64,000 nucleotides of DNA, taken from contig CM041465.1 in the NCBI GenBank assembly GCA_023213395.1, positions 203,243,741-203,307,740 of the forward strand. Reading direction: 5' to 3'. This stretch comes from Cycas panzhihuaensis. Taxonomy: Eukaryota; Cycadophyta. Position 1 is the stretch's first letter; every line of letters begins with the position of its first letter. Shown here one piece after another: positions 49,501 to 59,677 of this stretch. Made by a program: the position numbers and the translations under genes. Below the pieces are notes generated by a model. It did not search any database. It was not told the origin of the DNA and saw nothing but the letters and a program-made list of their open reading frames with translations.

Positions 49501-49827
49501 TGTTGGGAATAATCCCAATGTTTGTGCACTAGAGCGCTTAGGGCCCCTCAAAGCCACCTTTGAGGGCCCCTAGGGCACCTTGAACTGCTCAAAGCCCGGA
49601 CCGACCACTCACGTGAGGTACGTATTACCGTTATTTATTTTTATATTTTTTCAAACTAACCTTAATTGTTGTGCAACTAGGGTGATGGCGCCTGACGCCT
49701 CCGAATCTCTATTTAAGGGTTGGGAATACCTCCACGGTGTTTATTAACACCGCCACTCTTTCGTAAATCGCTGTACTCAAGATGAAAGTCTCGTGATATC
49801 CTCGCTCGCCTCCTCCCGGCTCCATCA
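49501..49827 (+). repeat. E5 5' LTR
   Basis: 327 bp, TG to CA. Two inverted repeats mark its start: TTGGGA-ATAA-TCCCAA (49502-49517) and a 14-bp stem around CCAC (49540-49571, AGGGCCCCTCAAAG with its near-perfect complement). A CTATTTAAGGG TATA-like box lies near 49709-49719. Confidence 0.97.
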
Positions 49828-49829
49828 TT

Positions 49830-49841
49830 TGGTATCGAGCT
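49830..49841 (+). promoter_or_regulatory. E5 primer binding site
   Basis: TGGTATCGAGCT, two bases after the LTR, resembles the initiator-Met site TGGTATCAGAGC, with the match best over the first seven bases. Confidence 0.75.
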
Positions 49842-50329
49842 AAGTTGAGCTAGGTTGTCTATTTTTCCGATTTTAGTTGCTCAAACGTCCGTGAACATAG
49901 CTATATGATCGCCGTTGAGATTCTCGGCGAGCTCACCGATCTCTTGGAGAAGACGGATTCGGATTCCATTCATTGTGGAGGAAGATCTCCGCCTAAGTTC
50001 TGCTCTCCACACGAAACCAGTTCTTCGTTTCCTTTTATTTTTCAAACATATAAATAAATAAATGTTTTGACATATGCATTTTACTCGTACTTTGATCTTC
50101 TATATTGGATTATTATTTGTCCTCGGATCTATTATTCGGTTTTATATATTGACTGCCATTATATTATTCATTGCATTTTTAATTCTACCATTATATTATT
50201 TGTTACTTGTGTTTATCATTTGTCTCATATCTCTCCGTTGTTATTGGCTCATCAGAGCACTGTTATCCTGTATCCTGCATTCTCACACCTCCAGCTTTTG
50301 CCTACTCATCCTGCTCGACTCTCCATATT

Positions 50330-50755
50330 CATCGGTTTTGCATCCCGCTTTTGCCTCCGCGTCCCGCCTTCGACTTCGGGCGCCTGTGTCCCTTCGTCCT
50401 CGAGACGCCTCGACCAGGCGTCATCGCCATCCGCCTAACTCGCTCGCCAATCGACGCCGCCTGCGGCGCTGGCGCCGCCTCGCCAGGCCGTCGCGCGCCG
50501 CCCGCCGGATTCGTAGCGACCTCGGCCGCGCTGCTCGTCGCCGCTGCCGCTCGCGCCGCCTCCGGGGACGCTCTCGCCGCCGCGCCGCAGTTTTGCCCTT
50601 CACGGGCTTCGTACTTTCGCCCTTCGCGGGCCAATCGGTCTGCCGCGCTCGGTCTATTGCCTCGGCCTGTGCGCCGATCCGTGCCCACCGTCGCCGCGCT
50701 GCCTCGTGATCAGTCGCCGCCGGCCGATCCCATTCTGTGCGCTGCAATACTCCGT
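50330..50755 (+). other. GC-rich block in the E5 leader
   Basis: Dominated by CGC, GCC and CGG triplets, clearly unlike any other stretch of this AT-rich window. All three plus frames and two minus frames stay open for over 100 codons, giving Arg-, Ala- and Pro-rich proteins of low complexity with no recognisable domain. It may be captured host DNA, such as a GC-rich first exon, or a structured RNA leader. Confidence 0.6.
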
Positions 50756-51088
50756 TCGTGGTTCACTTCCGCGATCTGTAATATTCTATTCACTTTAATA
50801 CACAGTCTGTTCACTTTAACAATTCATTTCAGACATTATTATTTCAAGTTTATTTATGCTATTTAAATCGCCTTTCTTTGTGTGCGATTATATTCGCCTT
50901 ATAAATCTCGCTTTATAAATCACTTCGCTTTATAAATCACTTTGTGCATTTATTCATTTCATTTGCGTCTTCCTCATTCTACTGTTTTGCGCCATTCATA
51001 ATCATATTTAAATTTATTATATATTTGTTCAACTCCGTTTTTAAGGGTTTATGTTCTCTTTTAAACTCGACGAGCGAGTTCACCCTCC

Positions 51089-51134
51089 TGGCATCGGAGG
51101 TTCCTATTTCCTGACTGGTCGTGGGTTTAATCCC
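51089..51134 (+). promoter_or_regulatory. tRNA-like Pol III box pair (weak)
   Basis: TGGCATCGGAGG (51089-51100) fits the A box TRGCNNAGYNGG at 10 of 12. GGTTTAATCCC (51124-51134) fits the B box GGTTCGANTCC at 8 of 11, within a TGGG...CCCA stem with a 7-base loop. The spacing suits a SINE head or tRNA relic. Confidence 0.25.
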
Positions 51135-53227
51135 AGTTCAGCTTCAATCGCTTTTTTAAAGAAGTTCTTTCATTTTTAAACCTTATTTTTTTTTAATCTT
51201 TATTTTTCCATAGGGTTATTGGCGCATTTTTGGCCATAACTTCCCCCTGGCTCATCGGTTTCAGACGAAACCTGCGCCATCAGATCAGAAATTTCCGTAG
51301 ATCAATTTCGACTGCTCATAAGACCAATTTGGTGCCCGTTTGACTTCGTTTCACCCTTTTTAACATTGGACTTTCGAAATTTCAGCAGTTTTTACATTTT
51401 TGATAAAATCCGTTTTAGAACTGGCTGCTATTTATTGTTGGTAAACTGTTTTGTATCCGAATTTTTTCTATTGTGATTTACGTCATATAGACTCTAATAC
51501 CTATCTTTTACTTTTATTTTTTGACTTCATTTTTACTAATATTTTAATCGTTAAAATAAGAAAATTAGTTGATTTTACATTTCTTGAACATTCTCCATAA
51601 AGATACTTATCACTTTTTCACTATAACTTTTGCAATTTTATCGATTTCATTTCTCGACCGTTGGGAAGATGACTCATTTCTCTTCACTGTGATATATTTT
51701 TTCATATATTTTGACACATTTTGCTTATATTTCAAATCAGCTAAAGTTGAGTCATTTTATTGGCCTAAATCTGTTTTTTTTTACACCTGGTTGATATATT
51801 CTTTCAAAATTTTCAATTGGCAGAATATTAATTACTTCATCAATAATATTTAATCATTTTTTCAACTTTTCTAAGGATTAATTAGTACTTTTATACAAGT
51901 TTTTGCCTACCTTGCTCCTGTTAGGCTCCATAAGGAGGTCCTTTTCTTAGCATCATTCAAAACGTGACTTATTGGTATCATTTTTCAAAACCGTCTGTCT
52001 TATTGGATTCACATTTCAGTAATCTTCATATTGATAAAATTTTAAGCTATTCTGACCTCTTTCAATATCGTTTTCAATCTGTTAAAGTTTAGTATATATA
52101 TTCATCCTAACAAGCTTGTCTTCCTTTCAAAAATTGTAAAGAAAATTCTAGTTTACTCAAAGTTTTTTTGCTTGATCTTTCTACAAGCACTTTACATTAT
52201 TTTGAACAAGTATTTATTTATAAGACAATACATAAAAGTTGTCCTTAAAAGAAGTTTTTTTACATTGAAGATTTATTATTCATTTGAGAAATTGGCATCT
52301 GTTTATCTATTCTCAAAAGTTTATTTTAAATCTTGCATAAGTGAAAGTTTTTGAGCATCATTACTTCCTTTTTTGATTAAAAGTGTATTAAAGTTCTTCT
52401 TCATTATTAGAAAATATCATCCTTCTTGCACTTATAAAAGGAAAATTGCATTGCTTTTCAAAGGCATATTACATTTGTTTGAAGGACATTATTTTTTGAA
52501 AAAAAAAGCAAAAAGAGTTTTTTTTAAAAAGTTTTCATTTCATCTTGCTTAGAGCATTCTTTTTCTATTATCAAAAGAATTTTTCTTTTTCTAAGCAAGA
52601 CCACATTGCTAAATAGATTAGTTTTCACATTAAATAAGATAAATCCCGAATTGAACCACACTTCTTTCCAGCCTTGCAAGGGGAACGGTTAGGACCCACG
52701 GGTTACCACTCAAGACATGCTAATCGGCCTACTCATATTGGATGAGGACGAGCCATTAGCTATCGTGTATACTGGCGGTGAGGTGCAGAACCTTTTTCCT
52801 TTTATTGTGTTTGGAGACCAAGGCTAGACCTGAAGAGGGTGAGTGCCTTTGGTTCGAGAACCTTCACCGCTAGATCATCGTTAGGCACAAATCCGGCGCA
52901 GGTGGACCAACAATTGTGGGGGTGTCAAAGCCTTCTTAGCACGATCGAGGTATATAGAGCCTGCGCCCAAGACTTAGGTATAAAGGGTCCCTGCTTTTGC
53001 CATCCGTAGGCGCCATTGACAGAATAGCAACCGAAGGTTGCCCTAGGAGAAACATAAACTTAGAGCCTAGTAGCCTTTCTAGGTCCTAGTTCATTTGTTC
53101 AAACTTTTGAAAACCTTGGGATATATATATTTGGAAATAATTTCTTTCATTTAAGTTCTTTCAAATTTTCTACATTCAAATACTTTTGCTATTGCACTTA
53201 TCACATTTTATACAATTTTAATTTCAA

Positions 53228-54400
53228 ATGACATCTAGTTTTGGGAATATGATTATTCCTAAGTTTGATAGAAATAATTTTCTTAACTGGAGTAGGAGGA
53301 TGAGGCCCATCCTCATAGCAAATGAAATGTGGGATATAGTGAGAAATGGTTACAATGACTTAGGATCAAACCCAACCGTCTTGAAAAACTACATACAAAG
53401 AAAATATCAAAAAAAGATAATGAAGCCTTAGCCCTTATTTTTTGCGCTTTAGAAGATCATGTTTCTCCACGTGTTAGTGAATCCATTAAGTCCAAAGAGG
53501 CTTGGGATACTTTACGACTTATATCTGAAGGGGCGCGTCCTCTAAACTACAAAACTTAAGAAGTAAGTTTGAAAATTTACGATGATGCCTCATGAATCAA
53601 TAACTGAATTTATGACCAAGATTCAAGACATAGTTAACCAAATGAGGTCCCTTGGGGATACCTTAACCGAACAAAGAGTTGTTGAGCGAATCCTTCGATG
53701 TGTAGGAGCCGTTAGACGCTTTGAAATGGTAGCTACAAGTATTAGTGTATCTAAAGACCTAAGTACCCTCAAAATAGAACAACTTACTGCTATGCTTATG
53801 TCCATAGAAGAGCAACAAGCTGCCAACGAAACCTTAGAACATGCCTTTGCTACAAAGGCCAACATTCAATCTAATCCTCAAGATAGCACTTCAAAACAAA
53901 ATGAATCTCCTCTAAGGCGAAAAGATGAAAACCCTAGAACTGAACCTAGATAAAATCCTCCACGATACCAAGCTCCTCATAATAGACAAGGACGACCCCC
54001 ACAACATGAAAACTCTCCAAGACATTCGAACACTCAAAGAAACCCTAACCAACAAAGACAAGTTGAAAATCATTCTTGTTGTCCACATTGTCATGGGAAC
54101 CCACAACCTTCTACCACACCTCAAAACTATCGTGACCAACCAAGAAATACTCATACTCAATTCTATGAGGAAAGGAGACCTCTCAACTTTGATCACTCTT
54201 CACCAAGGAATCAAAATCTTAGTTATGGAAAAGAGATCAACTATATTGCACTTATTGTCGTAGAAATGGTCACAATCAAGATAAGTGTTTTTCAAAACAT
54301 GGACCACCTTCTAGAGGACATGTGTCAAATACATCACAATCTAAAATCAACAATACATCATTTCTATCTACTTTTTCAAACCAGAAGAAGAGGACGATAG
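53228..54400 (+). pseudogene. E5 Gag (Ty1/copia) with intact zinc knuckle
   Basis: The ATG at 53228 opens with I-I-P-K-F-D-R-N-N-F-L-N-W-S-R-R-M, the copia Gag N-terminus. After a stop (53429) the frame changes, giving A-L-I-F-C-A-L-E-D-H-V-S and K-E-A-W-D-T-L. A run at 53582-53953 carries the helical capsid core (I-T-E-F-M-T-K-I-Q-D-I-V-N-Q-M, then V-V-E-R-I-L-R-C). A Gln/Asn/Pro-rich linker follows, then the zinc knuckle C-x2-C-x4-H-x4-C complete at 54247-54288, in another frame. The parts are nearly all present but in several frames, so no full Gag is made. Confidence 0.9.
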
Positions 54401-54640
54401 TTGGTACATTGATTAGGTTGTTCCACCCACATGACCCATAAAGAACAATTATTTCAAACTTTGGATATAAATAAGAAAGGGTCTATTATGTTTGGAGACA
54501 ACACTTCTCACCAATCGATTGGAAAAGGTAACATTGCCTTATTGGTGATAGTGGTGAATATAAATATTTAAATGATGTTCTATATGTCCTCGCTTTAAGG
54601 AAAAACTTACTACTCAGAGGATGATGATGGGACAAGACTA
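54385..54640 (+). pseudogene. E5 protease relic
   Basis: W-Y-I-D is followed by a stop and a one-base frame change exactly where D-S-G should lie (about 54391-54410). The reading resumes with C-S-T-H-M-T, G-D-N, G-K-G-N-I and D-V-L-Y-V, the usual copia protease order. Broken at the active site. Confidence 0.8.
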
Positions 54641-54651
54641 TAAAATAATTT

Positions 54652-55970
54652 TTGACAACGCGAATCGTCATTAAAGATAAACGACAAAATGAAGCTATTG
54701 TTGCTAAGGGTATCATGACTAAAGATCGTTTATTTAAACTTACTATCACCCCCTCAGAAACATATGCCCTTAGAACCACAACTACTATGGATAGTGACCT
54801 ATGGCATCGACGTTTCGGTCACCTTAATTATACAAGTTTAGCCCTTATGAAAAGATTAGATATGGTTAATGGCTTGCCCCCTATTGATGTCAATAAAGAG
54901 TTGTGTGAGGGTTGCCTTCTTGGAAAACATCATAGAGAAAGTTTTCCAGATTTTAGCCATCGGACATCTGCCCCTCTTCAACTCGTATACACAGATATTT
55001 GTGGCCCAATGGCCACTCCCTCCTTGGCAGGTGCCAAATATTTCCTTACATTTATTGATGACTTTACAAGAAAGACTTGGGTGTTCTTTCTCAAATTCAA
55101 ATCTGATGCTTTTGACCACTTTGTTAACTTCAAAACCTTCATTGAGCGACAAAGTGGATACCATATCCTCTCCTTAAGATCAGATAATGGGGGAGAATTT
55201 ACCTCTAATATCTTCAAGGATTACTGTATCCAACATGGGATTAGGCGACAACATACCAACCCCTACACCCCACAACAAAATGGTGTAAATGAAAGGAAAA
55301 ACAGAACTATCGTAGAAATGGCACGTTGTATGCTTAAAGATAAAAACTTAGGCCATGAATTTTGGGTCAAGAGTCCATACCGCAGCCTACTTACTTAATC
55401 GATGTTCCACAAAAGTCATTAAAGGGAAGACACGGAAGAAGCATGGACAGGTTATAAACCTAGTATCCGTCACCTTAAGGTATTTGGCTGTTTAGCCTAT
55501 GCCCACATCCCTGATCAAAGAAGAACCAAATTAGATGATCATAGTGTCAAATGTATCTTTATTGGATATAGTGAATCATCAAAATCTTACAAAGTTTATG
55601 ATCCCAAATCCCGAAAAGTTATACTAAGTAGGGATGTCAAATTTCAAGAAGACACCTACTATCAAAATAACCATGAACAACAAAAAGACATTACTATTAA
55701 GTTTAATGCACCAAATACATCTAAATATGTGCCCCCTATGTGGAGAAACTCTCCGGAAACTACTAGGGAAACAACATCACCTCAACCACCATTACAACCC
55801 CTACCTAAATGGGTTCAACGCAATCATGACTTAGGAAATATATTAGACAACAATCGAAGATCTACACGTTCACACAAAGTTAACTTTGCTCTAATGAGTA
55901 AGTTACTTGAAAGTCATGAGCCTCAAACATTTGGTGAGGCTAATCAACATGAGTCTTGGCAAAAGCCATG
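54652..55970 (+). pseudogene. E5 integrase, catalytic triad intact
   Basis: An open run of 248 codons (54652-55398) contains the zinc region (W-H-R-R-F-G-H-L, then C-E-G-C) and all three catalytic residues: Asp in Y-T-D-I-C-G-P (54994), Asp in R-S-D-N-G-G-E-F (55183) and Glu in P-Q-Q-N-G-V-N-E-R-K (55291). The last two have exactly 35 residues between them, the D-D-35-E rule. After a frameshift near 55398 the C-terminal part continues with H-L-K-V-F-G-C-L-A-Y-A-H, C-I-F-I-G-Y-S and the Pro-rich linker to RT up to about 55970. The core could fold; the protein as a whole is truncated by the shift. Confidence 0.92.
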
Positions 55971-56970
55971 CAAGAGGAATATAAATCTATCGTTAAAAAT
56001 GATACTTGGGAACTTGTAGACTTACCACCAAGAAAGAAAGCCATTGGAACCAAATGGGTTTATAAGACTAAGTTCCACTCGATGGATCAATTGATAAATA
56101 TAAAGCTCGTTTAGTTGCCAAAGGATATGCCCAAAAGAAGGCATAGACTACAATCAAACATTTGCCCCAGTTGCTAGAATGGAATCAGTTCGCATGATAA
56201 TAAGTTTAGCCGCCCAAATGGGTTGGCCTGTTTATCAAATGGACGTAAAAAGTGCTTTTTAAATGGTTATATTCAAGAAGATATCTATGTCTCTCAACCC
56301 CTCGGTTTTGAAGTCAGGGGGGAAGAAAACAAAGTGTATAAGTTAAAGAAAGCGTTATATGGTCTAAAAACCTAGGGCTTGGTATTCCCGTATAGACACA
56401 TATCTTAAAGATCAAGGGTTTGAAAGATCTCAAGCAGATCCAAAACTATACACTAAAATTAAAGGAGATTCAATATTGATCGTAGGACTTTATGTAGACG
56501 ATTTAATTTATACCGGAAATGACTCCCAACTTTTAAATCAATTTAAAGAAGCTATGTGTAAGGAATTTGAAATGACAGACTTAGGTCTTATGCACTACTT
56601 CCTAGGATTGGAAGTGTGGCAAGATAAACAAGGAATATTTATCTCTCAACGTAAATATATACTAGACCTTCTACAAAGATTTAATATGACAAACTGTAAA
56701 CCATTATCAATACCGGCAGAAATTGGAATTAAACTCTCTAAGACAGATGACTCAACCTCAGTTGATCCCACTCACTATAGACAACTTATTGGTAGCCTAC
56801 TTTATTTAACCTCTACTCGACCTGATATAACATATTCCGTAAGTGTTGTATCTAGATTTATGCAGATCCAAAGACATCCCATTGGCAAGTTGCTAAAAGA
56901 ATCCTCGAGATACCTTAAAGGGACTTGGACTTTGGACTATACTACAAACCTACATCCGAGTTTCAGTTAA
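55971..56970 (+). pseudogene. E5 reverse transcriptase
   Basis: The N-terminal half is in several frames: W-E-L-V-D-L-P-P, K-W-V-Y-K-T-K, A-P-V-A-R-M-E-S, Y-Q-M-D-V-K and L-K-K-A-L-Y-G-L-K are each readable. The C-terminal half is open (56476-56970) and carries L-Y-V-D-D-L with the active-site Asp pair intact (56491-56502), then D-L-G-L-M-H-Y-F-L-G-L-E-V, S-Q-R-K-Y-I, and S-T-R-P-D-I-T-Y. At least three frameshifts block a full enzyme. Confidence 0.92.
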
Positions 56971-56981
56971 GGGTTACATGA

Positions 56982-57515
56982 TTGATTAATGGTGATATTG
57001 ATGATAGAAAATCTACTTCGGGTTATGCATTTAGTATGGGATCAGCAGTAGTAGCTTGGAGTTCAAAGAAACAAAATACAGCTTCTTATCCACACCAAGG
57101 CGTAATATATAAAGCCGCAGTGTTAGGAGCCTGTGAATCAATCTGGTTAAGAAGACTCTTACAGGATTTTCAAATTAAACAGCAAGGCCCCACTAAAATT
57201 TGGTGTGACAATCAGAGCGCTATTCAAATGACCAAAAATCCAGTATTCCACGGCAGAACAAAGCACATTGAAACTCAATACCACTTTATTCGAGAACTTG
57301 TACAAGCAGAACAGATAGAGTTGACTTATTGTAGCACCGAAGATCAAACAGCGGATATTTTTACAAAGGCCTTGGGAAAAATCAAGTTTGAAAAGTTCAG
57401 AGATGATTTAGGAGTCATACACATTGGGCTTATGGGGGAGAATGTTGGGAATAATCCCAATGTTTGTGCACTAGAGCGCTTAGGGCCCCTCAAAGCCACC
57501 TTTGAGGGCCCCTAG
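56982..57515 (+). pseudogene. E5 RNase H, reading into the 3' LTR
   Basis: Open for 177 codons. It has G-D-I-D-D-R-K-S-T-S-G-Y, V-V-A-W-S-S-K-K-Q, W-C-D-N-Q-S with a catalytic Asp, the R-T-K-H-I-E-T-Q-Y-H-F-I-R-E segment, and A-D-I-F-T-K-A-L-G. The segment that should read S-S-T-E-A-E-Y is replaced by S-Y-P-H-Q-G-V-I-Y, so the catalytic Glu is missing; this looks like a compensated double frameshift. The last 25 or so residues are LTR sequence, because the stop codon before the polypurine tract is absent. Confidence 0.9.
57431..57442 (+). other. E5 polypurine tract
   Basis: TATGGGGGAGAA directly before the 3' LTR start, the classic copia form. Confidence 0.85.
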
Positions 57516-57778
57516 GGCACCTTGAACCGTTCAGCAGCCGCCCAGACCGACCACTCACGTGAGGTACGTATTTACCGTTATTTATTTTTTATATTTTTTC
57601 AAACTAACCTTAATTGTTGTGCAGCTAGGGTGATGGCGCCCGACGCCTCCCCGAATCTCTATTTAAGGGTTGGGAATACCTCCCTGGTGTTTATTAACAC
57701 CGCCACTCTTTCGGAAATCGCCGTTGTACTCAAGATGAAAGTCTCGTGATGTCCTGCTCTGCTCCTCCGGCTCCATCA
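57443..57778 (+). repeat. E5 3' LTR
   Basis: 336 bp, partner of 49501-49827, longer by small insertions. The same two terminal inverted repeats are present. Confidence 0.97.
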
Positions 57779-57783
57779 GGAAT

Positions 57784-58690
57784 AAGTGGAGCAATCAGAT
57801 AAAGAGCCTCACATAGCTAAACAACCAAAGAAAGAGTCTCATGCAGCCAAACAGCTAGAGAAAAAGTCTTATACTGTTAAACGGCCATAGAAAGAACCTT
57901 AAATAGCTAAGCCTCTAAGGTATGAGGAGGAAGATAAGTGAAAGAGAAGAAAGGTGGCAATAGAAAAAAGATGACAAAAGATTTTGGAAATATTAAATAA
58001 TTAGTTGCCTGAGGTCAAATTTGATCAATTAGGGGATTTCCTAGAGGAAGACTTCAACCCAATGAGTTGTAACCTGCAAGATGTCATGCAGTAGAAGACT
58101 TCCTTTCTAGCAAAAGTAACCAGATAACTAGTTATGGAATTAGAACAAAGAAATAGAAGATTGCCACTAAACATATAGAGAATACAGTGGTTAGAGGAGA
58201 AGCTGGTAACTTTGGAAGCTCAGTTAGAGTTTTTGAAAAGATTTATTTTTACCTGGGTAAAAGGTACCAATGCAATCGATCACAAACTACAAGTATTTAA
58301 CAGTCATTTTCACCAGGAGATTCCATTAGGATTACATGAAGTAATTTATAAGTTGGGTGTATAAATACTTGAGATAGAGGAAGACACAATACATGCGAAT
58401 AAATTTTAAACCAAGATATGTCACTTGCGATAAGATTTGACAAGGATAGAATAGATGTACAATGAGGCAATGAAAGAGATTCAAAGGTAGGGGGGAAAAC
58501 TAACATTAGCACGATTAGATGCATTAAAAGATGTTGCAATTCTTGTGGATCATTGCTAATCACAGGGAATTCAAATTTTGTCAGCTATCGCAAGGCCAAA
58601 TACAAACTATATTTGATAAGCAATGAATAAATTACACAAGGAGTTAGATGATATATGAATAAATGTTGTTTATTATTTTTTTAGGAAGGG
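57784..58690 (+). pseudogene. E4 extra 3' coding-like region, right part
   Basis: Continues the charged reading interrupted at 49500. It starts with Ser/Lys-rich repeats of an about 45-base unit (K-S-L motifs near 57800, 57835, 57870), then a longer readable stretch (about 58000-58640) with V-K-F-D-Q-L-G-D-F-L-E-E-D, L-E-E-K-L-V-T-L-E-A-Q-L-E-F-L-K and F-N-S-H-F-H-Q-E-I-P-L-G-L-H-E-V. Heptad-like Leu spacing suggests a coiled coil. No transmembrane segment or known domain is evident. Stops are frequent. Confidence 0.5.
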
Positions 58691-58744
58691 AAGGAATAGG
58701 TAAATTTTTTTTTTTTTTCCTTTTCAAATAAGTGAGGGCACTTA

Positions 58745-58763
58745 GTGGTTTTGTGACAGGGAA
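58745..58763 (+). other. E4 3' LTR upstream edge and probable polypurine tract
   Basis: GTGACAGGGAA just before the LTR start ATATATGTGGG. Short for a polypurine tract but correctly placed. Confidence 0.4.
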
Positions 58764-59672
58764 ATATATGTGGGTAAAACTACACATACAGTTTTGAAAA
58801 AGAACTTTAAAATTATGAAAGATTCCAAACAGATGTAGTCAAGTTATAAATAGATTGGAGTCAGATTGCGAGAAAATTATAGTTTAGGGGGTGCTATAAG
58901 TATATTGCAATTAGATTACAATCACGAGAAGTTTATGACTCAAATCATATGTACAAGCAGATCATAATTAAGGTTGTGATTACTAGCTGATCATAGTTGG
59001 TCATAAGCATATTACAGTCTAAGTCACAAGTACGAGCAGATCACAGTCGAGGTCAAGAGTATAAGCAGATTGTAGTTGGGGTCATGAGTTCAGGTCAAGA
59101 TTACGAGCAGATCATAATTCGGGTTGTGATTATGAGCAAATCACAGTTTGGATCATGGTTGCAAGTTGATCGTAATTTGAGTCATAAGTATGAGCTAATC
59201 ACAGTCAGGGCCATAAGTATGAGTAGATCGCAGTCAAGTGAGCTAATCACAGTCAGAATATAGTTCAGAGTAGATCGTAATTAAAGATTATAATTTGAGA
59301 GTAATTTAGATGTATTTTTTGGTACAAATTAATGTAATAAGGGAGAAAGCCAACCATTATCAATTATTCTAGGTTGTAACCAATGGCGGTTGAAACCATT
59401 GGAATGACATGAATAAATAAGAATGGGACAATGTAAAAAGGGGTACATACAGGAGGGAAAAGACTTGAGCATTATTTTGCAAGAACCTCATTGTTGTAGG
59501 CTTGACTTACTAGTTGACTTTCTATGTATTATCAAGTCTACATCTGGTTGTGAGAGGACCAGACACAATTTCCTATCTCTAATGATATTATGTTTTGCAT
59601 TATAATGAGAGTTCCTTGTGCTTGCCTTATTCATTAGTGAATGACTTGTAAATGAATAGGTGCATAACACAG
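58764..59672 (+). repeat. E4 3' LTR
   Basis: Partner of 40757-41687. Carries the same roughly 30-bp tandem units (about 58860-59285) with different unit-level changes. Best match is again in the last 350 bp. AGGTA follows at 59673-59677. Confidence 0.9.
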
Positions 59673-59677
59673 AGGTA

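Larger units (their letters stand above)
49842..53227 (+). other. E5 leader, 3.4 kb
   Basis: No conserved protein was identified. The leader has distinct blocks: a moderately GC-rich start, a very GC-rich block (about 50330-50755), an AT-rich T-biased block (50790-52640, with a tRNA-like Pol III box pair near 51089-51134), and a balanced block (about 52640-53090) with phrases such as GAACGGTTAGGACCCACGGG. Three overlapping open frames of 120-220 codons cross the GC-rich block in different frames, which is expected from composition alone. Confidence 0.6.
49501..57778 (+). mobile_element. Ty1/copia retrotransposon E5, nested in E4
   Basis: LTRs at 49501-49827 and 57443-57778 begin TGTTGGGAATAATCCC and end GGCTCCATCA. 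GGAAT flanks both ends (49496-49500 and 57779-57783), a perfect 5-bp target duplication. A TGGTATC primer binding site follows the 5' LTR and a polypurine tract precedes the 3' LTR. A 3.4-kb leader, Gag, protease, integrase, RT and RNase H follow in copia order on the plus strand. By eye the LTRs agree at about 95%, with several small indels. It is the best-preserved coding set in the window, but frameshifts and stops still break Gag, protease and RT. Its base composition is richer in G and C than its surroundings. Confidence 0.97.
40757..59672 (+). mobile_element. Ty3/gypsy retrotransposon E4, split by E5
   Basis: Long terminal repeats of about 0.9 kb lie at 40757-41687 and 58764-59672. Between them on the plus strand are Gag with zinc knuckles, protease, RT, RNase H and integrase, the gypsy order, then a further non-pol region, and the copia element E5 at 49501-57778. 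Without E5 the element is about 10.6 kb. AGGTA occurs at 40752-40756 and 59673-59677 and may be the target duplication; accepting it makes the LTR ends non-canonical, so edges could be off by a few bases. Stops, frameshifts and lost catalytic residues occur throughout. The RT and integrase resemble the plant gypsy lineages with long elements and extra 3' regions; I do not assign a lineage. Confidence 0.9.

Noticed and set aside
49175-49573. 132-codon open frame crossing into the E5 5' LTR
   Set aside because: It begins in E4 sequence and ends in E5 LTR, so it arose by insertion. The E4 part overlaps the charged 3' region in a different frame.
50074-50866. Overlapping long open frames on both strands
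   Set aside because: They cross the GC-rich block where stop codons are rare by composition. They have no domain and disagree in frame, so none is called as a gene.
52640-53090. Organelle or rRNA fragment in the E5 leader
   Set aside because: Composition is more balanced than the surroundings, but no conserved rRNA, tRNA or plastid gene motif was recognised.
53623-55217. Minus-strand and alternative-frame open runs over E5 Gag and integrase
   Set aside because: Shadows of the plus-strand copia proteins, which have recognisable motifs.
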